Assembly: GCF_030418125.1 (NCBI RefSeq)
Contig: NZ_JAUHTR010000001.1
Coordinates: 620,001-684,000, forward strand
Reading direction: 5' to 3'
Length of the DNA stretch: 64,000 bases
Source: Fictibacillus fluitans
Lineage (GTDB): Bacteria > Bacillota > Bacilli > Bacillales > Fictibacillaceae
Positions 39,111-47,665 of this stretch are shown piece after piece. Below the pieces are notes generated by a model. It had not been told where the DNA came from and made no database searches. It was given only the letters and a program-made list of their open reading frames with translations. The position numbers and the translations under genes are program-made. How positions within the stretch are numbered: position 1 is the stretch's first letter; each line of letters opens with the position of its first letter.

Positions 39111-41153
39111 TCAGTCCAGACGTTCGGATGAAAAGGCACCGGTCTGTTTCAAATAATCCCTCAGCGGCGCATAGGTGTCCTCTGAATAAAAAGCATTGGA
39201 GTTTACGAGCCTGGACGCATCGTTTCTCGCCACTTCGAGGACACGGTAATCATGAACGATATCCGCAATCTTAAAATCGGGAAGTCCGCTTTGTTTGTTT
39301 CCAAAAAAATCGCCCGGCCCGCGAAGTTCGAGGTCCTTTTCCGATAAAACAAACCCGTCGGATGTTTCCGTCATGATTTTCATTCTTTCTTTTCCTTCTT
39401 CGGACTTCGGGTCAGCAATCAATATGCAGTAGGATTGATCGCTCCCGCGCCCAACCCTGCCCCTGAGCTGGTGAAGCTGCGAGAGGCCAAAACGCTCCGC
39501 ATCATAGATCACCATCATGGTCGCATTGGGCACATTTACCCCTACCTCTACCACGGTGGTGGATACAAGCACATGGCAGCGATTTTCCGCAAACTCCCTC
39601 ATCACTTCTTCTTTTTCTGAAGAGTGAAGCCTTCCGTGCATCAAGCCTACGCTATATTGCTGAAAATACTGCTGCATCTGGGCATGTACATCAATGGCAT
39701 TTTGAACATCCAGTTTATCCGATTCCTCGATTAATGGACAGATAACATAGGCCTGTCTTCCCTGATCAAGCTCTTTTTGGACAAATCCAAGTACACGGTC
39801 AAGCATGTTGTGCTTTGCCCAATATGTTTCAATGGCTTTTCTGCCCGCCGGCATTTCATCAATGACCGATACATCCATATCCCCAAACACAGAAATGGCC
39901 AATGTCCGGGGAATCGGGGTAGCTGTCATGAACAAAACATCAGGACTTTGACCCTTTTCCCTCAGAACCCGGCGCTGTTTGACCCCAAACCGGTGCTGTT
40001 CATCGGTAATGACCAAACCCAGCCTGGAAAATTCCACTTCATCCTGAATCAGGGCATGGGTGCCGATTAAAACATCAACCTCTCCGGCCGCAAGTCTCGC
40101 GAGGATATCCGCTCTTCTTTTGCCTTTTACCGAGCTGGTCAGCAATTCAACAGTCAGGCCATGGAGACCCAGCAGTTCACTTAGAGATTGAAAATGCTGC
40201 TCTGCCAATATTTCGGTTGGCACCATAAGTGCCCCCTGGGTCCCAGAAGCTATAGCAGCATAAAGGGCGATCGCTGCTACAACCGTTTTCCCCGAGCCTA
40301 CATCTCCTTGCAGCAGCCGGTTCATTCTGTGGGGAGAGGACATGTCCTTCAGTATTTCCCGGGTTACCCTGTCTTGAGCTCCTGTCAGCGGAAAGGGCAG
40401 AGAGGAGATGAACCTCTGTACATCCTCCTCCTTGAAGTGCAGAGTCTCTCCCGCCGATTGTTCCCGGTTGATTTTTCGGAACATTTGCATCTTCAGCTGA
40501 AAAAGCAAAAATTCCTCATACACCATCCGTCTTCTTGCCTGCTTTAAATGTTCAAAGCTTTGCGGAAAATGAAGACTGTAAAGCGCCTTGTTCCGCGGCC
40601 ACAATTTGTATGTATCCCTCGTGGATGCCGGCAGCACTTCCTCCACCTGATCACCATATTGGCTGAAACCCATTTTAATAAGCCTTCTAACCTGTTTGAC
40701 ACTCATTTCTCCTTTTACCGGATACACTGGATCAATGCTTTCGTCCTGAGGCTGTATGCCAAACTTGATATCATTCACCGTCATCGTCATTTTATGAGCA
40801 TCCCATTTCCCCGTTAGTGTCACTGTCTGGCCAGGTGTCAGCTGCTTTTTTAAATATGGCTGATTAAAGAAGACCGCCGTGATCAGATAACGGCCAATCA
40901 GCACCCGGATGCTCAGTTTTGATTTTTTCCGTGGAAAATAACGGAGAGAAGGTTCGCTGTGAACCTTCCCTTCAATGGTTGCTCTTTCATCATGTTTGAC
41001 GTCCGCAAGATCTTTAAGCTGGTGATTATCATAACGGAACGGCAAGTACTCAAGCAGGTCCATAACGGAGACGATGCCGAGCTCCTGCAAGACTTCACGC
41101 TTGCTCTCCCCGATTCCGCTGATTTCTGTTACATTCAGCTGATTCAGATTCAT
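39111..41153 (-). CDS. recG: ATP-dependent DNA helicase RecG
   Basis: Reverses stalled forks and branch-migrates recombination intermediates. The N-terminal wedge/OB region has YRSGDAVRA-type sequence and TLTGKWD. The helicase core has LLQGDVGSGKTVVAAIAL (Walker A), DEQHRFGVKQR (box II), TATPIPRTLA and QLRGRVGRGSDQSYC (motif VI). It is full length at 680 aa. Its ATG overlaps the sdaAA stop (ATGA). Confidence 0.98.
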   Translation of the reverse strand: MNLNQLNVTEISGIGESKREVLQELGIVSVMDLLEYLPFRYDNHQLKDLADVKHDERATIEGKVHSEPSLRYFPRKKSKLSIRVLIGRYLITAVFFNQPYLKKQLTPGQTVTLTGKWDAHKMTMTVNDIKFGIQPQDESIDPVYPVKGEMSVKQVRRLIKMGFSQYGDQVEEVLPASTRDTYKLWPRNKALYSLHFPQSFEHLKQARRRMVYEEFLLFQLKMQMFRKINREQSAGETLHFKEEDVQRFISSLPFPLTGAQDRVTREILKDMSSPHRMNRLLQGDVGSGKTVVAAIALYAAIASGTQGALMVPTEILAEQHFQSLSELLGLHGLTVELLTSSVKGKRRADILARLAAGEVDVLIGTHALIQDEVEFSRLGLVITDEQHRFGVKQRRVLREKGQSPDVLFMTATPIPRTLAISVFGDMDVSVIDEMPAGRKAIETYWAKHNMLDRVLGFVQKELDQGRQAYVICPLIEESDKLDVQNAIDVHAQMQQYFQQYSVGLMHGRLHSSEKEEVMREFAENRCHVLVSTTVVEVGVNVPNATMMVIYDAERFGLSQLHQLRGRVGRGSDQSYCILIADPKSEEGKERMKIMTETSDGFVLSEKDLELRGPGDFFGNKQSGLPDFKIADIVHDYRVLEVARNDASRLVNSNAFYSEDTYAPLRDYLKQTGAFSSERLD

Positions 41154-42037
41154 TTTTTATTAAGGGCTATACCAAAAATCTTTGCTTCAAGCTCCCGGCC
41201 TGTTGGTGTAGCCGCCAGTCCTCCTTGTGCCGTTTCTTTTAAGGCCGTAGGCATGGTTTGTCCGATTTTATACATGGCATCAATTACTTCATCGCAGGGA
41301 ATTTTGCTTTTTATTCCGGCGAGTGCCATATCTGCTGCAACAATCGCATTGCTTGCACCCATCGCATTTCGCTTCACACAAGGAACTTCCACAAGTCCGG
41401 CCACCGGATCGCAAACAAGCCCGAGCATGTTCTTTAACGCAATGGCCATGGCTTCAGCCGATTGGGATGGCGTGCCTCCTGCCAGCTCAACCACAGCGGC
41501 AGCCGCCATGCCTGTGGCAGAACCAACCTCCGCCTGGCATCCCCCGGCTGCGCCTGAAATGGATGCATTATTTGCAACAACAAACCCAAAGGCGCCTGAT
41601 GCAAACAAAAAGGCAATCATCTGTTCTCTAGAAGGATTTAATTTTTCCCTTAAGGCAAATAGCACTCCTGGCACGACACCCGCAGAGCCCGCGGTCGGAG
41701 TGGCGCAAATGGTTCCCATCGCCGCATTCACTTCATTGGTGGCAATGGCTTTACTTACGGCATCCATCATAAATTCACCCGAAAGGCTTTTGCCGCTTTT
41801 CATATAGTTTTGAAGGAGAATGGCATCTCCGCCTGTCAGACCGGAATGTGATTTAACATCCTGCGTGATCCCGCGCTCTACCGCTTCCTCCATAACTTTA
41901 AGGTTCCGGTCCATCTGACTGACGATTTCATCTCTGGTCCGGCCTGTAATCTCCATTTCCTGTTCTATCATAATATCCGAGATTTTGCAGTTTTTCGCTT
42001 CGGCAAGTTCCACTAGCTCGGCTACATTTCGAAACAT
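41150..42037 (-). CDS. sdaAA: L-serine dehydratase, iron-sulfur-dependent, alpha subunit
   Basis: With SdaAB deaminates L-serine to pyruvate. The 295 aa protein has TICATPTAGSAG (Cys111), GAAGGCQAEVGSA (Cys167) and LGLVCDPVAGLVEVPC (Cys209 and Cys220). These include the residues expected to hold the 4Fe-4S cluster. It is 21 bases after sdaAB and overlaps recG by four bases. Confidence 0.97.
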   Translation of the reverse strand: MFRNVAELVELAEAKNCKISDIMIEQEMEITGRTRDEIVSQMDRNLKVMEEAVERGITQDVKSHSGLTGGDAILLQNYMKSGKSLSGEFMMDAVSKAIATNEVNAAMGTICATPTAGSAGVVPGVLFALREKLNPSREQMIAFLFASGAFGFVVANNASISGAAGGCQAEVGSATGMAAAAVVELAGGTPSQSAEAMAIALKNMLGLVCDPVAGLVEVPCVKRNAMGASNAIVAADMALAGIKSKIPCDEVIDAMYKIGQTMPTALKETAQGGLAATPTGRELEAKIFGIALNKK

Positions 42038-42058
42038 ACGTTGTTCTTCCTTTCAGGA

Positions 42059-42721
42059 TTACTCGTTTATTTTTACTACTTGCTGAACAATGGGAAGGGC
42101 TTCGATTTCTTCAACAAGTACAGGGTCCACATTCTGGTCCACTTCTATAATCATCAGCGCTTCCTGCCCCTTTTCCTTTCGCGATACACGCATATGTCCA
42201 ATATTGATCTGATGCTTCGCGAGAACATTCGCCACACCGGCAATAGCTCCGTAACGGTCATTATGAACAATAAGAAGGGCAGGGTGTTCGCCGCTCAGCT
42301 GCAGATCGAATCCATTCAGTTCTGTAATTTCTATTTTTCCACCGCCGATTGAAATTCCAACCAGCTCAATTTTACCATTTTCATCCCCAAGAACAATCCT
42401 GGCGGTATTCGGGTGATCGGTAACCGCATCTTCTTCTGTCATTTTTATCTCAATATTCTGCTCTTTCGCCAATGAAAGCGCATCCACAATCCGAGTGTCA
42501 AAAGTATCAAAATCCAGAATGCCTCCCACAATCGCAACATCCGTTCCATGACCGCGGTATGTTTTGGCAAATGAGCCATAAAACGATATATGAGCATACG
42601 ATGGCTTCCGTCCGAACAAATCGCGTGCAACTCTTCCGATTCGTGCGGCACCGGCTGTATGAGAGCTAGACGGCCCAATCATTACCGGACCAATAATATC
42701 AAAAACGCTTTTGTACTTCAT
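42059..42721 (-). CDS. sdaAB: L-serine dehydratase, iron-sulfur-dependent, beta subunit
   Basis: Partner of SdaAA. It begins MKYKSVFDIIGPVMIGPSSS and continues with HTAGAARIGR; the C-terminal half is an ACT domain (LLIVHNDRYGAIAGVANVLA), a likely regulatory ligand site. The ATG at 42719-42721 (220 aa) has GGAGGG six bases upstream. The frame runs ten codons further up without support. Confidence 0.97.
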   Translation of the reverse strand: MKYKSVFDIIGPVMIGPSSSHTAGAARIGRVARDLFGRKPSYAHISFYGSFAKTYRGHGTDVAIVGGILDFDTFDTRIVDALSLAKEQNIEIKMTEEDAVTDHPNTARIVLGDENGKIELVGISIGGGKIEITELNGFDLQLSGEHPALLIVHNDRYGAIAGVANVLAKHQINIGHMRVSRKEKGQEALMIIEVDQNVDPVLVEEIEALPIVQQVVKINE

Positions 42722-42762
42722 CTTTGTCCCTCCGAAAAAAATATTACACATAAAAATATTCC

Positions 42763-42797
42763 CTTCATTACTGTATCATATCTGAACAATAATGAAG
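42763..42797 (-). terminator. Hairpin between yloV and sdaAB
   Basis: 12-bp stem on the minus strand, CTTCATTATTGT with ACAGTAATGAAG (one G-U pair), loop of 11 bases, followed by GGAATATTTTTAT. Likely a terminator for yloU-yloV, with an imperfect T-run. Confidence 0.6.
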
Positions 42798-42809
42798 AGA
42801 ACATCTTAC

Positions 42810-44492
42810 TTACTCAACCGAGATGATATATGGATAAATAGGCTGATTTCCTAGATGCACTTCAACTTCAACAGAGGGGTACGTTTCTTCAATATATTGT
42901 ACCAGTGATTCTGTTTCTTCCTCACCTGCATCTTCTCCGGTGATCAACGTGAGTATCTCTGAATCATCATTGATCATTTCTTTTACAAGTTCATGAAGAG
43001 CTTCTGTTTTTTCAGGCATTGAAGCTACAATCTTTCCGTTCATGATCCCCATAAAATCGCCTTCTGTGATTTCAATTCCATCAATGGTTGTGTCTCTGAC
43101 AGCATGAGTCAATTGGCCGGATGTCACATGGTTCAGTGCCTCGGTCATTCTGCTCTGGTTTTCTTCCAGGTTCGCTGCCGGATTGAAAGCAAGCAAGGCA
43201 GCCATTCCCTGGGGAACGTTTTTCGAGCGGACGATCACTACTTCCTGTTCGGCAACCGTGGCTGCCTGTTCAGCTGCCATTACAATATTGCCGTTATTAG
43301 GGAGAACAATAACCTTTTCTGCGTTCACTTCCCCAATGGCCTTGACAATGTCTTCGGTACTGGGGTTCATAGTTTGTCCGCCTTCAATGACAAAGCCCGC
43401 TCCAAGCGAAGTAAAGAGCTCCTTAATTCCGCTTCCCATGGCAACCGTTACGATTCCATATTCCTTTTTCTCATTCTTCGCCGCCGGATGGGCAGCCGGT
43501 TCATGAATCGCACGGTCCGATTCCAATATAGCTGAATGCTGTTCTCTCATGTTTTCAATTTTAATGTTGATCAGGCTTCCAAAGCGCTGGGCCAATGACA
43601 GCATGTCACCAGGCTGTTCAGTATGAATATGAACCTTCACCAGCTCTTCATCCGCAACGACAAGCAAGGAGTCACCGTGCTGATTCAGCTCATTTCGGAA
43701 TTGATCTTCACTGAAAGATGCTTTTTTTAATTTGTCATCATCAAATTTCACCATGAATTCGGTACAGTATCCGTAATGGATGTCCTCGGTTTTCAAATGC
43801 AGCTGTGCTTTATGGTGCTCCGCATTGACCATATCTTTCATGGAAGGGGCCTGAGGTGAAATGTCAGGGAGTTCCTTTCCTTCGAGGGCAGCAAGAAATC
43901 CTTCATACACGGTCAGAAGCCCTTGTCCGCCGGAGTCCACCACACCCACTTCCTTTAACACAGGAAGCAAATCAGGTGTGCGATCAAGAGAAACTTTGGC
44001 TTCTTCGACAATCTCATACATGACGAGAAGAAGATCATCATTTTTCTTTGCCGACTTTACGGCCCGTTTTGCCGCATCTTTCGCCACAGTCAGTATGGTT
44101 CCTTCGATCGGCTTCATTACAGCTTTGTATGCTGTTTCCACTCCGTTCTCAAATGCTTTTGCAAAGTCAACCGAAGTAATCGATGCCTTTCCTTCGATTG
44201 ATTTTGAAAAACCACGGAAAAGCTGGGATAAAATTACCCCAGAGTTGCCTCTGGCTCCCATAAGCAGGCCGCGCGAAAAAAATTGAGCAACCTTGCTGAT
44301 ATCGGCGCTGGTATTTTGCTGAACTTCTTTTGCCCCGGAAGTGATGGTAAGATTCATATTCGTTCCTGTATCTCCATCCGGAACGGGAAAGACATTGAGT
44401 GCATCAATCATTGCTGCATTTTTTGTTAAGTTTGCGGCACCGAGTGCAACCATTGCCGCAAACTTTTTACCGTCTAAAACTGTTAAAGACAC
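42810..44492 (-). CDS. yloV: DAK2/DhaL-domain kinase YloV, FakA-type fatty acid kinase
   Basis: By homology the ATP-binding subunit of fatty acid kinase, which works with a FakB (DegV) protein to phosphorylate exogenous fatty acids. The N-terminal DhaL domain has ALNVFPVPDGDTGTNMN with the Asp residues that bind Mg-ATP. The middle and C-terminal DegV-like region includes GGQTMNPSTEDIVKAI and VLPNNGNIVMAAEQAA. It is 560 aa. It follows yloU by 15 bases, a pair conserved in Firmicutes. Confidence 0.95.
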   Translation of the reverse strand: MSLTVLDGKKFAAMVALGAANLTKNAAMIDALNVFPVPDGDTGTNMNLTITSGAKEVQQNTSADISKVAQFFSRGLLMGARGNSGVILSQLFRGFSKSIEGKASITSVDFAKAFENGVETAYKAVMKPIEGTILTVAKDAAKRAVKSAKKNDDLLLVMYEIVEEAKVSLDRTPDLLPVLKEVGVVDSGGQGLLTVYEGFLAALEGKELPDISPQAPSMKDMVNAEHHKAQLHLKTEDIHYGYCTEFMVKFDDDKLKKASFSEDQFRNELNQHGDSLLVVADEELVKVHIHTEQPGDMLSLAQRFGSLINIKIENMREQHSAILESDRAIHEPAAHPAAKNEKKEYGIVTVAMGSGIKELFTSLGAGFVIEGGQTMNPSTEDIVKAIGEVNAEKVIVLPNNGNIVMAAEQAATVAEQEVVIVRSKNVPQGMAALLAFNPAANLEENQSRMTEALNHVTSGQLTHAVRDTTIDGIEITEGDFMGIMNGKIVASMPEKTEALHELVKEMINDDSEILTLITGEDAGEEETESLVQYIEETYPSVEVEVHLGNQPIYPYIISVE

Positions 44493-44507
44493 AAACTTTC
44501 CTCCTAA

Positions 44508-44870
44508 CTAAGGGGTTGTAACCCTGACACCCTGAACAAAGATATTAACGGAATCCACGGACAGACCCAGCATCTGATCAAGTGTATATTTCACTTTGGT
44601 CTGAACATTATGGGCTACTTCTGAAATCTTCGTTCCGTAGCTTACAATAATGTACATATCAATATGTACTTCTTCTTCTGCCTGCCGAACCACAATACCA
44701 CGGGAGAAGTTGTCACGCCCCAAAAGCTCGGTAATTCCATCCTTCAGCTGCTTTCTTGACGCCATGCCAATAATTCCGTAACAATCAATAGCGGCTCCAC
44801 CGGCAATGGTTGCGATCACTTCCGTAGAAATGTCAATCTGGCCGTATTTGTTCTTCATTTCAATGGACAT
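44508..44870 (-). CDS. yloU: Asp23/Gls24 family envelope stress response protein YloU
   Basis: A 120-aa Asp23-domain protein (TEVIATIAGGAAIDCYGIIG; VDMYIIVSYGTKISEVAHN-like core). The family is membrane-associated through partners and linked to envelope stress; the exact role of YloU is unknown. AAGGGGGAT lies upstream. It has its own promoter divergent from rpmB. Confidence 0.95.
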   Translation of the reverse strand: MSIEMKNKYGQIDISTEVIATIAGGAAIDCYGIIGMASRKQLKDGITELLGRDNFSRGIVVRQAEEEVHIDMYIIVSYGTKISEVAHNVQTKVKYTLDQMLGLSVDSVNIFVQGVRVTTP

Positions 44871-44916
44871 GATGAATCCCCCTTTTTATCAATCAATTAT
44901 GGCTAACCCTCATTTT

Positions 44917-44946
44917 ACTATATAACTAAATTTTTTAAAAGGACAA
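44917..44946 (-). promoter_or_regulatory. Candidate promoter of yloU-yloV
   Basis: Minus strand TTGTCC (44941-44946), 18-base spacer, TATAGT (44917-44922). Confidence 0.6.
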
Positions 44947-45012
44947 CTCCATTTGACAATAGGACCAAAGGTTATGTCAAGCCTTTTTACTTGAAATACA
45001 CAAATTCATTTG

Positions 45013-45041
45013 TTGCTTTTCTTAAATGGTCATGCTACTAT
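45013..45041 (+). promoter_or_regulatory. Sigma-A promoter of rpmB
   Basis: TTGCTT (45013-45018), 17-base spacer, TACTAT (45036-45041) with TGC extension, about 65 bases before rpmB. Confidence 0.75.
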
Positions 45042-45104
45042 AGGTTAGTATTTAACATACGACTGATATGATACAGTTTTACTGTTATAAAGGAGGTACA
45101 CAAT

Positions 45105-45293
45105 ATGTCACGCAAATGCTACGTTACTGGAAAAGGCCCTAAAACAGGAAACAAGCGTTCACACGCTTTGAACAAAACCAAAAAGAGCTGGGGAGTTAAC
45201 GTTCAAAAAGTCCGCATTTTGGTTGACGGCAAGCCGAAACGTGTATATGTTTCTGCACGTGCCCTTAAATCCGGAAAAATCGAACGTGCGTAA
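45105..45293 (+). CDS. rpmB: Large ribosomal subunit protein bL28
   Basis: 50S protein of 62 aa, starting [20 protein letters not shown] and ending with [22 protein letters not shown] lies eight bases upstream. It is monocistronic, on the strand opposite to yloU and spoVM, with its own promoter and terminator, as in B. subtilis. Confidence 0.99.
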   Translation: MSRKCYVTGKGPKTGNKRSHALNKTKKSWGVNVQKVRILVDGKPKRVYVSARALKSGKIERA

Positions 45294-45301
45294 ATGCTCA
45301 T

Positions 45302-45329
45302 AAAACAACGGGTTCCCCGTTGTTTTTTA
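45302..45329 (+). terminator. Terminator of rpmB
   Basis: AAAACAACGGG, loop TTC, CCCGTTGT then TTTTT: 8-bp GC-containing core extended by A-T pairs. Confidence 0.9.
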
Positions 45330-45338
45330 TTTTGCACG

Positions 45339-45381
45339 AAAAAGGAAAGGCACCCTTTTTGCCAGGGTGCCTTTCCTTTTT
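45339..45381. terminator. Bidirectional terminator between rpmB and spoVM
   Basis: Perfect 18-bp stem, AAAAAGGAAAGGCACCCT against its inverse, loop of 7 bases, T-runs on both strands. It lies just past the spoVM stop on the minus strand and gives rpmB a second stop. Confidence 0.92.
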
Positions 45382-45419
45382 AATAGATGTTGTACATAAA
45401 ATAAGGTGCCGGTCCTCTT

Positions 45420-45500
45420 TTATCCTTTTCTAAACGAACCTAAAACCGCACGTACAAATCCTCCTAAAAACCTAGGCAGTTTAATGGTGTAAAATTTCAT
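45420..45500 (-). CDS. spoVM: Stage V sporulation protein SpoVM
   Basis: A 26-residue amphipathic peptide that recognises the positively curved forespore membrane, anchors SpoIVA and inhibits FtsH. Translating from the ATG at 45498-45500 gives MKFYTIKLPRFLGG then FVRAVLGSFRKG, with Pro9 and Arg17 present, which are important in B. subtilis. GGAGGAGGGG lies five bases upstream. A weak sigma-E-like promoter (GAATATAT, then CTTATTTT) can be seen upstream. The position between rpmB and thiN is conserved in Bacillus. It shows the organism forms endospores. Confidence 0.97.
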   Translation of the reverse strand: MKFYTIKLPRFLGGFVRAVLGSFRKG

Positions 45501-45597
45501 CATACCCCTCCTCCAGGCCCTTAAAAAATAAGACATTCCTTGTAAATATATTCGTCACTTTAAAAATAGTACCATGCGGCCTGACGTATAAAGTAAA

Positions 45598-46239
45598 TTA
45601 ATCATGGCTCTTTATGAACATTAATATGCCGTCTGAGAAGGAATAAGTACCACTTTTATTTACAAGCTCATTGGATATGCAAAGGGTTGACCCCATGGCC
45701 AGATGCTGATTTTTAAGCGGATATTTAAATCCATAGAGCGAGAAGCCCGCCACTGGCCCATTGAAGGGAAGAAAGGAAAGATACGGGTACTCCCGTTCAT
45801 TTACTGCTTCGTATGTGCCCGGTGCTCTCAGGCTGATTGAATTTTGACAATCAAGAATCTCGATTGGCACCCTGTGTTCAAGGCCCATAAGCAAGAGCTG
45901 GATATTGGCCAGTTCATGATCGAGCCGGCCGCCGGTCGCGCCAACCAACAGAATTCTTTCAGGCTGTTCGGCCACCGCCCATTCCAGGGCAAGCTCCAGA
46001 TCGGTTTTGTCCTTTTCGCTGTCATATTCAAATAATGGCAGTTCATATGAGGACATCCATTCCTTTTCGCTGCTGTTCAGTGAATCAAAGTCCCCAAATG
46101 CGTAATGCGGCTTGATGCCTTTTTTCAACAAATGATACACGCCACGATCGACTCCTACCCAGATGGAGTCTTTTACCGGAAAACAAGAAAAGTCCGGATG
46201 CTTCTCTTCCGGACCTCCTGCTACAATGATTATTTTCAT
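45598..46239 (-). CDS. thiN: Thiamine pyrophosphokinase
   Basis: Transfers pyrophosphate from ATP to thiamine to make TPP. The 213 aa protein has WVGVDRGVYHLLKKGI, YAFGDFDSLN and KTDLELALEWA with GATGGRLDHELANIQ, the substrate-binding motifs of the family. Its start overlaps the thiT stop by four bases, so uptake and activation of thiamine are translated together. Confidence 0.97.
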   Translation of the reverse strand: MKIIIVAGGPEEKHPDFSCFPVKDSIWVGVDRGVYHLLKKGIKPHYAFGDFDSLNSSEKEWMSSYELPLFEYDSEKDKTDLELALEWAVAEQPERILLVGATGGRLDHELANIQLLLMGLEHRVPIEILDCQNSISLRAPGTYEAVNEREYPYLSFLPFNGPVAGFSLYGFKYPLKNQHLAMGSTLCISNELVNKSGTYSFSDGILMFIKSHD

Positions 46240-46808
46240 GCCGCCTGTGTTACTCCTCGGCCGGTGTGATGAAGAAGGCGAGGGGCAGTTTTGGTTAAGA
46301 AAAGGAATGCCGCAATGGTGATAAGAGCAACCGGGATCATGTAAGAAACATTATAGATTACGGAATAAACAAAAGGATTCATTCCTTTCGGAGCGTAAGC
46401 TGCAAAGAAAATGACACCAGAGATCACATGGGAAGCAAGCCGAAGCACGCTTCCAAACAGTATTCCGGCGACAATAGCTGAAATTCTCCTTTTCGGTGAA
46501 GATACAGCATTGACCCTGAAAACGCCCGCGAAACCAGCCAGCATGAAGGCCAGCGGATAATCAAGAATCAAGGAAGCCGGATGAATCCCGGCTGTTCCGT
46601 CGATCAGCATTTTGACCATACCCACGATTAGTCCTGTGGCGACTCCCCCGGATACTCCCCTGCGGAATGCCATTAGAAAAATCGGCAGCATTTCAAGAGA
46701 AACCGAACCCCCGTAAGCCCAGACTCCTTTAAATTGTACAAAGCTTAAAATGATGGCCAGCGCGGACATCATTGCGATTTCGGTTAAAAACCCAATCCGT
46801 TTTGACAT
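46236..46808 (-). CDS. thiT: Thiamine transporter ThiT (ECF S-component)
   Basis: Membrane substrate-binding subunit of an energy-coupling-factor transporter for thiamine; it needs the EcfAA'T module, which is not in this window. The 190 aa protein has about six transmembrane helices. GVWAYGGSVSLEMLPIFLMA in the first loop region and DGTAGIHPASLILDYPLAF carry the Trp, Tyr and Glu/His residues that bind thiamine in the family. It is directly controlled by the upstream TPP riboswitch. In B. subtilis thiT (yuaJ) is elsewhere. Confidence 0.95.
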   Translation of the reverse strand: MSKRIGFLTEIAMMSALAIILSFVQFKGVWAYGGSVSLEMLPIFLMAFRRGVSGGVATGLIVGMVKMLIDGTAGIHPASLILDYPLAFMLAGFAGVFRVNAVSSPKRRISAIVAGILFGSVLRLASHVISGVIFFAAYAPKGMNPFVYSVIYNVSYMIPVALITIAAFLFLTKTAPRLLHHTGRGVTQAA

Positions 46809-46840
46809 ATTGTTCTCCCCCTAACATGGTTAAGAAAAGA

Positions 46841-46876
46841 AAAAAGCAACCGGCATGTGAATGACGGTTGCTTTTT
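46841..46876 (-). terminator. Riboswitch-controlled terminator before thiT
   Basis: 12-bp stem AAAAAGCAACCG / CGGTTGCTTTTT with a 12-base loop and T-run, between the TPP aptamer and the thiT start. Confidence 0.92.
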
Positions 46877-46894
46877 GATAGAAACAACAGCACT

Positions 46895-46985
46895 CCACAT
46901 TCCTACGCAAGCATGATCTTGCTTCAGGTTCAAAGGGTCGGGAGTATACTCCCCTCTCAGCCCCTGTATGGGACTCCCCCTGTGG
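46895..46985 (-). promoter_or_regulatory. TPP riboswitch (thi box)
   Basis: Minus strand: P1 CCACA (46981-46985) to TGTGG (46895-46899). Enclosed are the conserved GGGGCTGAGAGGG, ACCCTTTGAACCTGA and GTAGGAATGTGG elements of the TPP aptamer. With the terminator downstream it should switch off thiT-thiN when TPP is abundant. Confidence 0.96.
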
Positions 46986-47014
46986 TTACTTTTTTCAGTT
47001 CTTTATACCTGTTT

Positions 47015-47020
47015 ATTATA
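47015..47020 (-). promoter_or_regulatory. Candidate -10 of the thiT-thiN promoter
   Basis: TATAAT on the minus strand, overlapping the rpe stop codon and about 30 bases before the riboswitch. No clear -35. If wrong, the riboswitch would be transcribed from rpe. Confidence 0.4.
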
Positions 47021-47663
47021 CACCACGAATGGCCTGAATTGCACCTTTAATGTCGTTTTTCCCGTAAATGGCAGAGCCTGCAACAAGTACTGTCGCTCCT
47101 GCCTTTTCACAAAGGCGGGCGGTCTCCTCATTTACGCCCCCGTCAACCTCAATTTCCACATCAAGGCCGTGTTCATCAATCAGGGTACGGAGTGTCTTGA
47201 TTTTTGACAGTGATTCGTGGATAAATGTCTGGCCTCCGAACCCCGGATTAACCGACATGATCAAAACGAGATCCACCTCTGACAAAACATGCTTGATCGA
47301 TTCGACCGGAGTCGCCGGGTTCAGCACAACGCCCGCTTTTTTTCCCTGCTCTTTAATGAGCTGGATGGTACGGTGCAGATGCGGGCACGCTTCCACGTGA
47401 ACCGTGATGATGTCGGCCCCCGCCTTTGCAAAATCAGGAATATATTGATCCGGATTTTCGATCATCAAATGGACATCAAATGTCAGGTCGGTGTGCGGGC
47501 GGATCGCGTTTACCACTAGCGGACCCATTGTAATGTTAGGTACAAAATGGCCGTCCATTACGTCAATGTGGATGTAATCGGCTCCGCTCTCATCAGCTGC
47601 CCTGACTTCTTCGCCGAGTTTTGAAAAGTCAGCTGACAGTATGGATGGCGCAACTTTTATCAT
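47016..47663 (-). CDS. rpe: Ribulose-phosphate 3-epimerase
   Basis: Pentose phosphate pathway: interconverts ribulose 5-phosphate and xylulose 5-phosphate. TIM barrel of 215 aa with [43 protein letters not shown] and [11 protein letters not shown]. The metal and catalytic His/Asp residues are present. It is two bases after rsgA, as in the B. subtilis prpC-prkC-rsgA-rpe-thiN group. Confidence 0.98.
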   Translation of the reverse strand: MIKVAPSILSADFSKLGEEVRAADESGADYIHIDVMDGHFVPNITMGPLVVNAIRPHTDLTFDVHLMIENPDQYIPDFAKAGADIITVHVEACPHLHRTIQLIKEQGKKAGVVLNPATPVESIKHVLSEVDLVLIMSVNPGFGGQTFIHESLSKIKTLRTLIDEHGLDVEIEVDGGVNEETARLCEKAGATVLVAGSAIYGKNDIKGAIQAIRGV

Positions 47664-47665
47664 GA

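Noticed and set aside
44953-44980. TTGACA...TGTCAA inverted pair between yloU and rpmB, read as two divergent consensus -35 boxes
   Set aside because: Neither has a -10 at a proper distance; better promoters for both genes lie closer.
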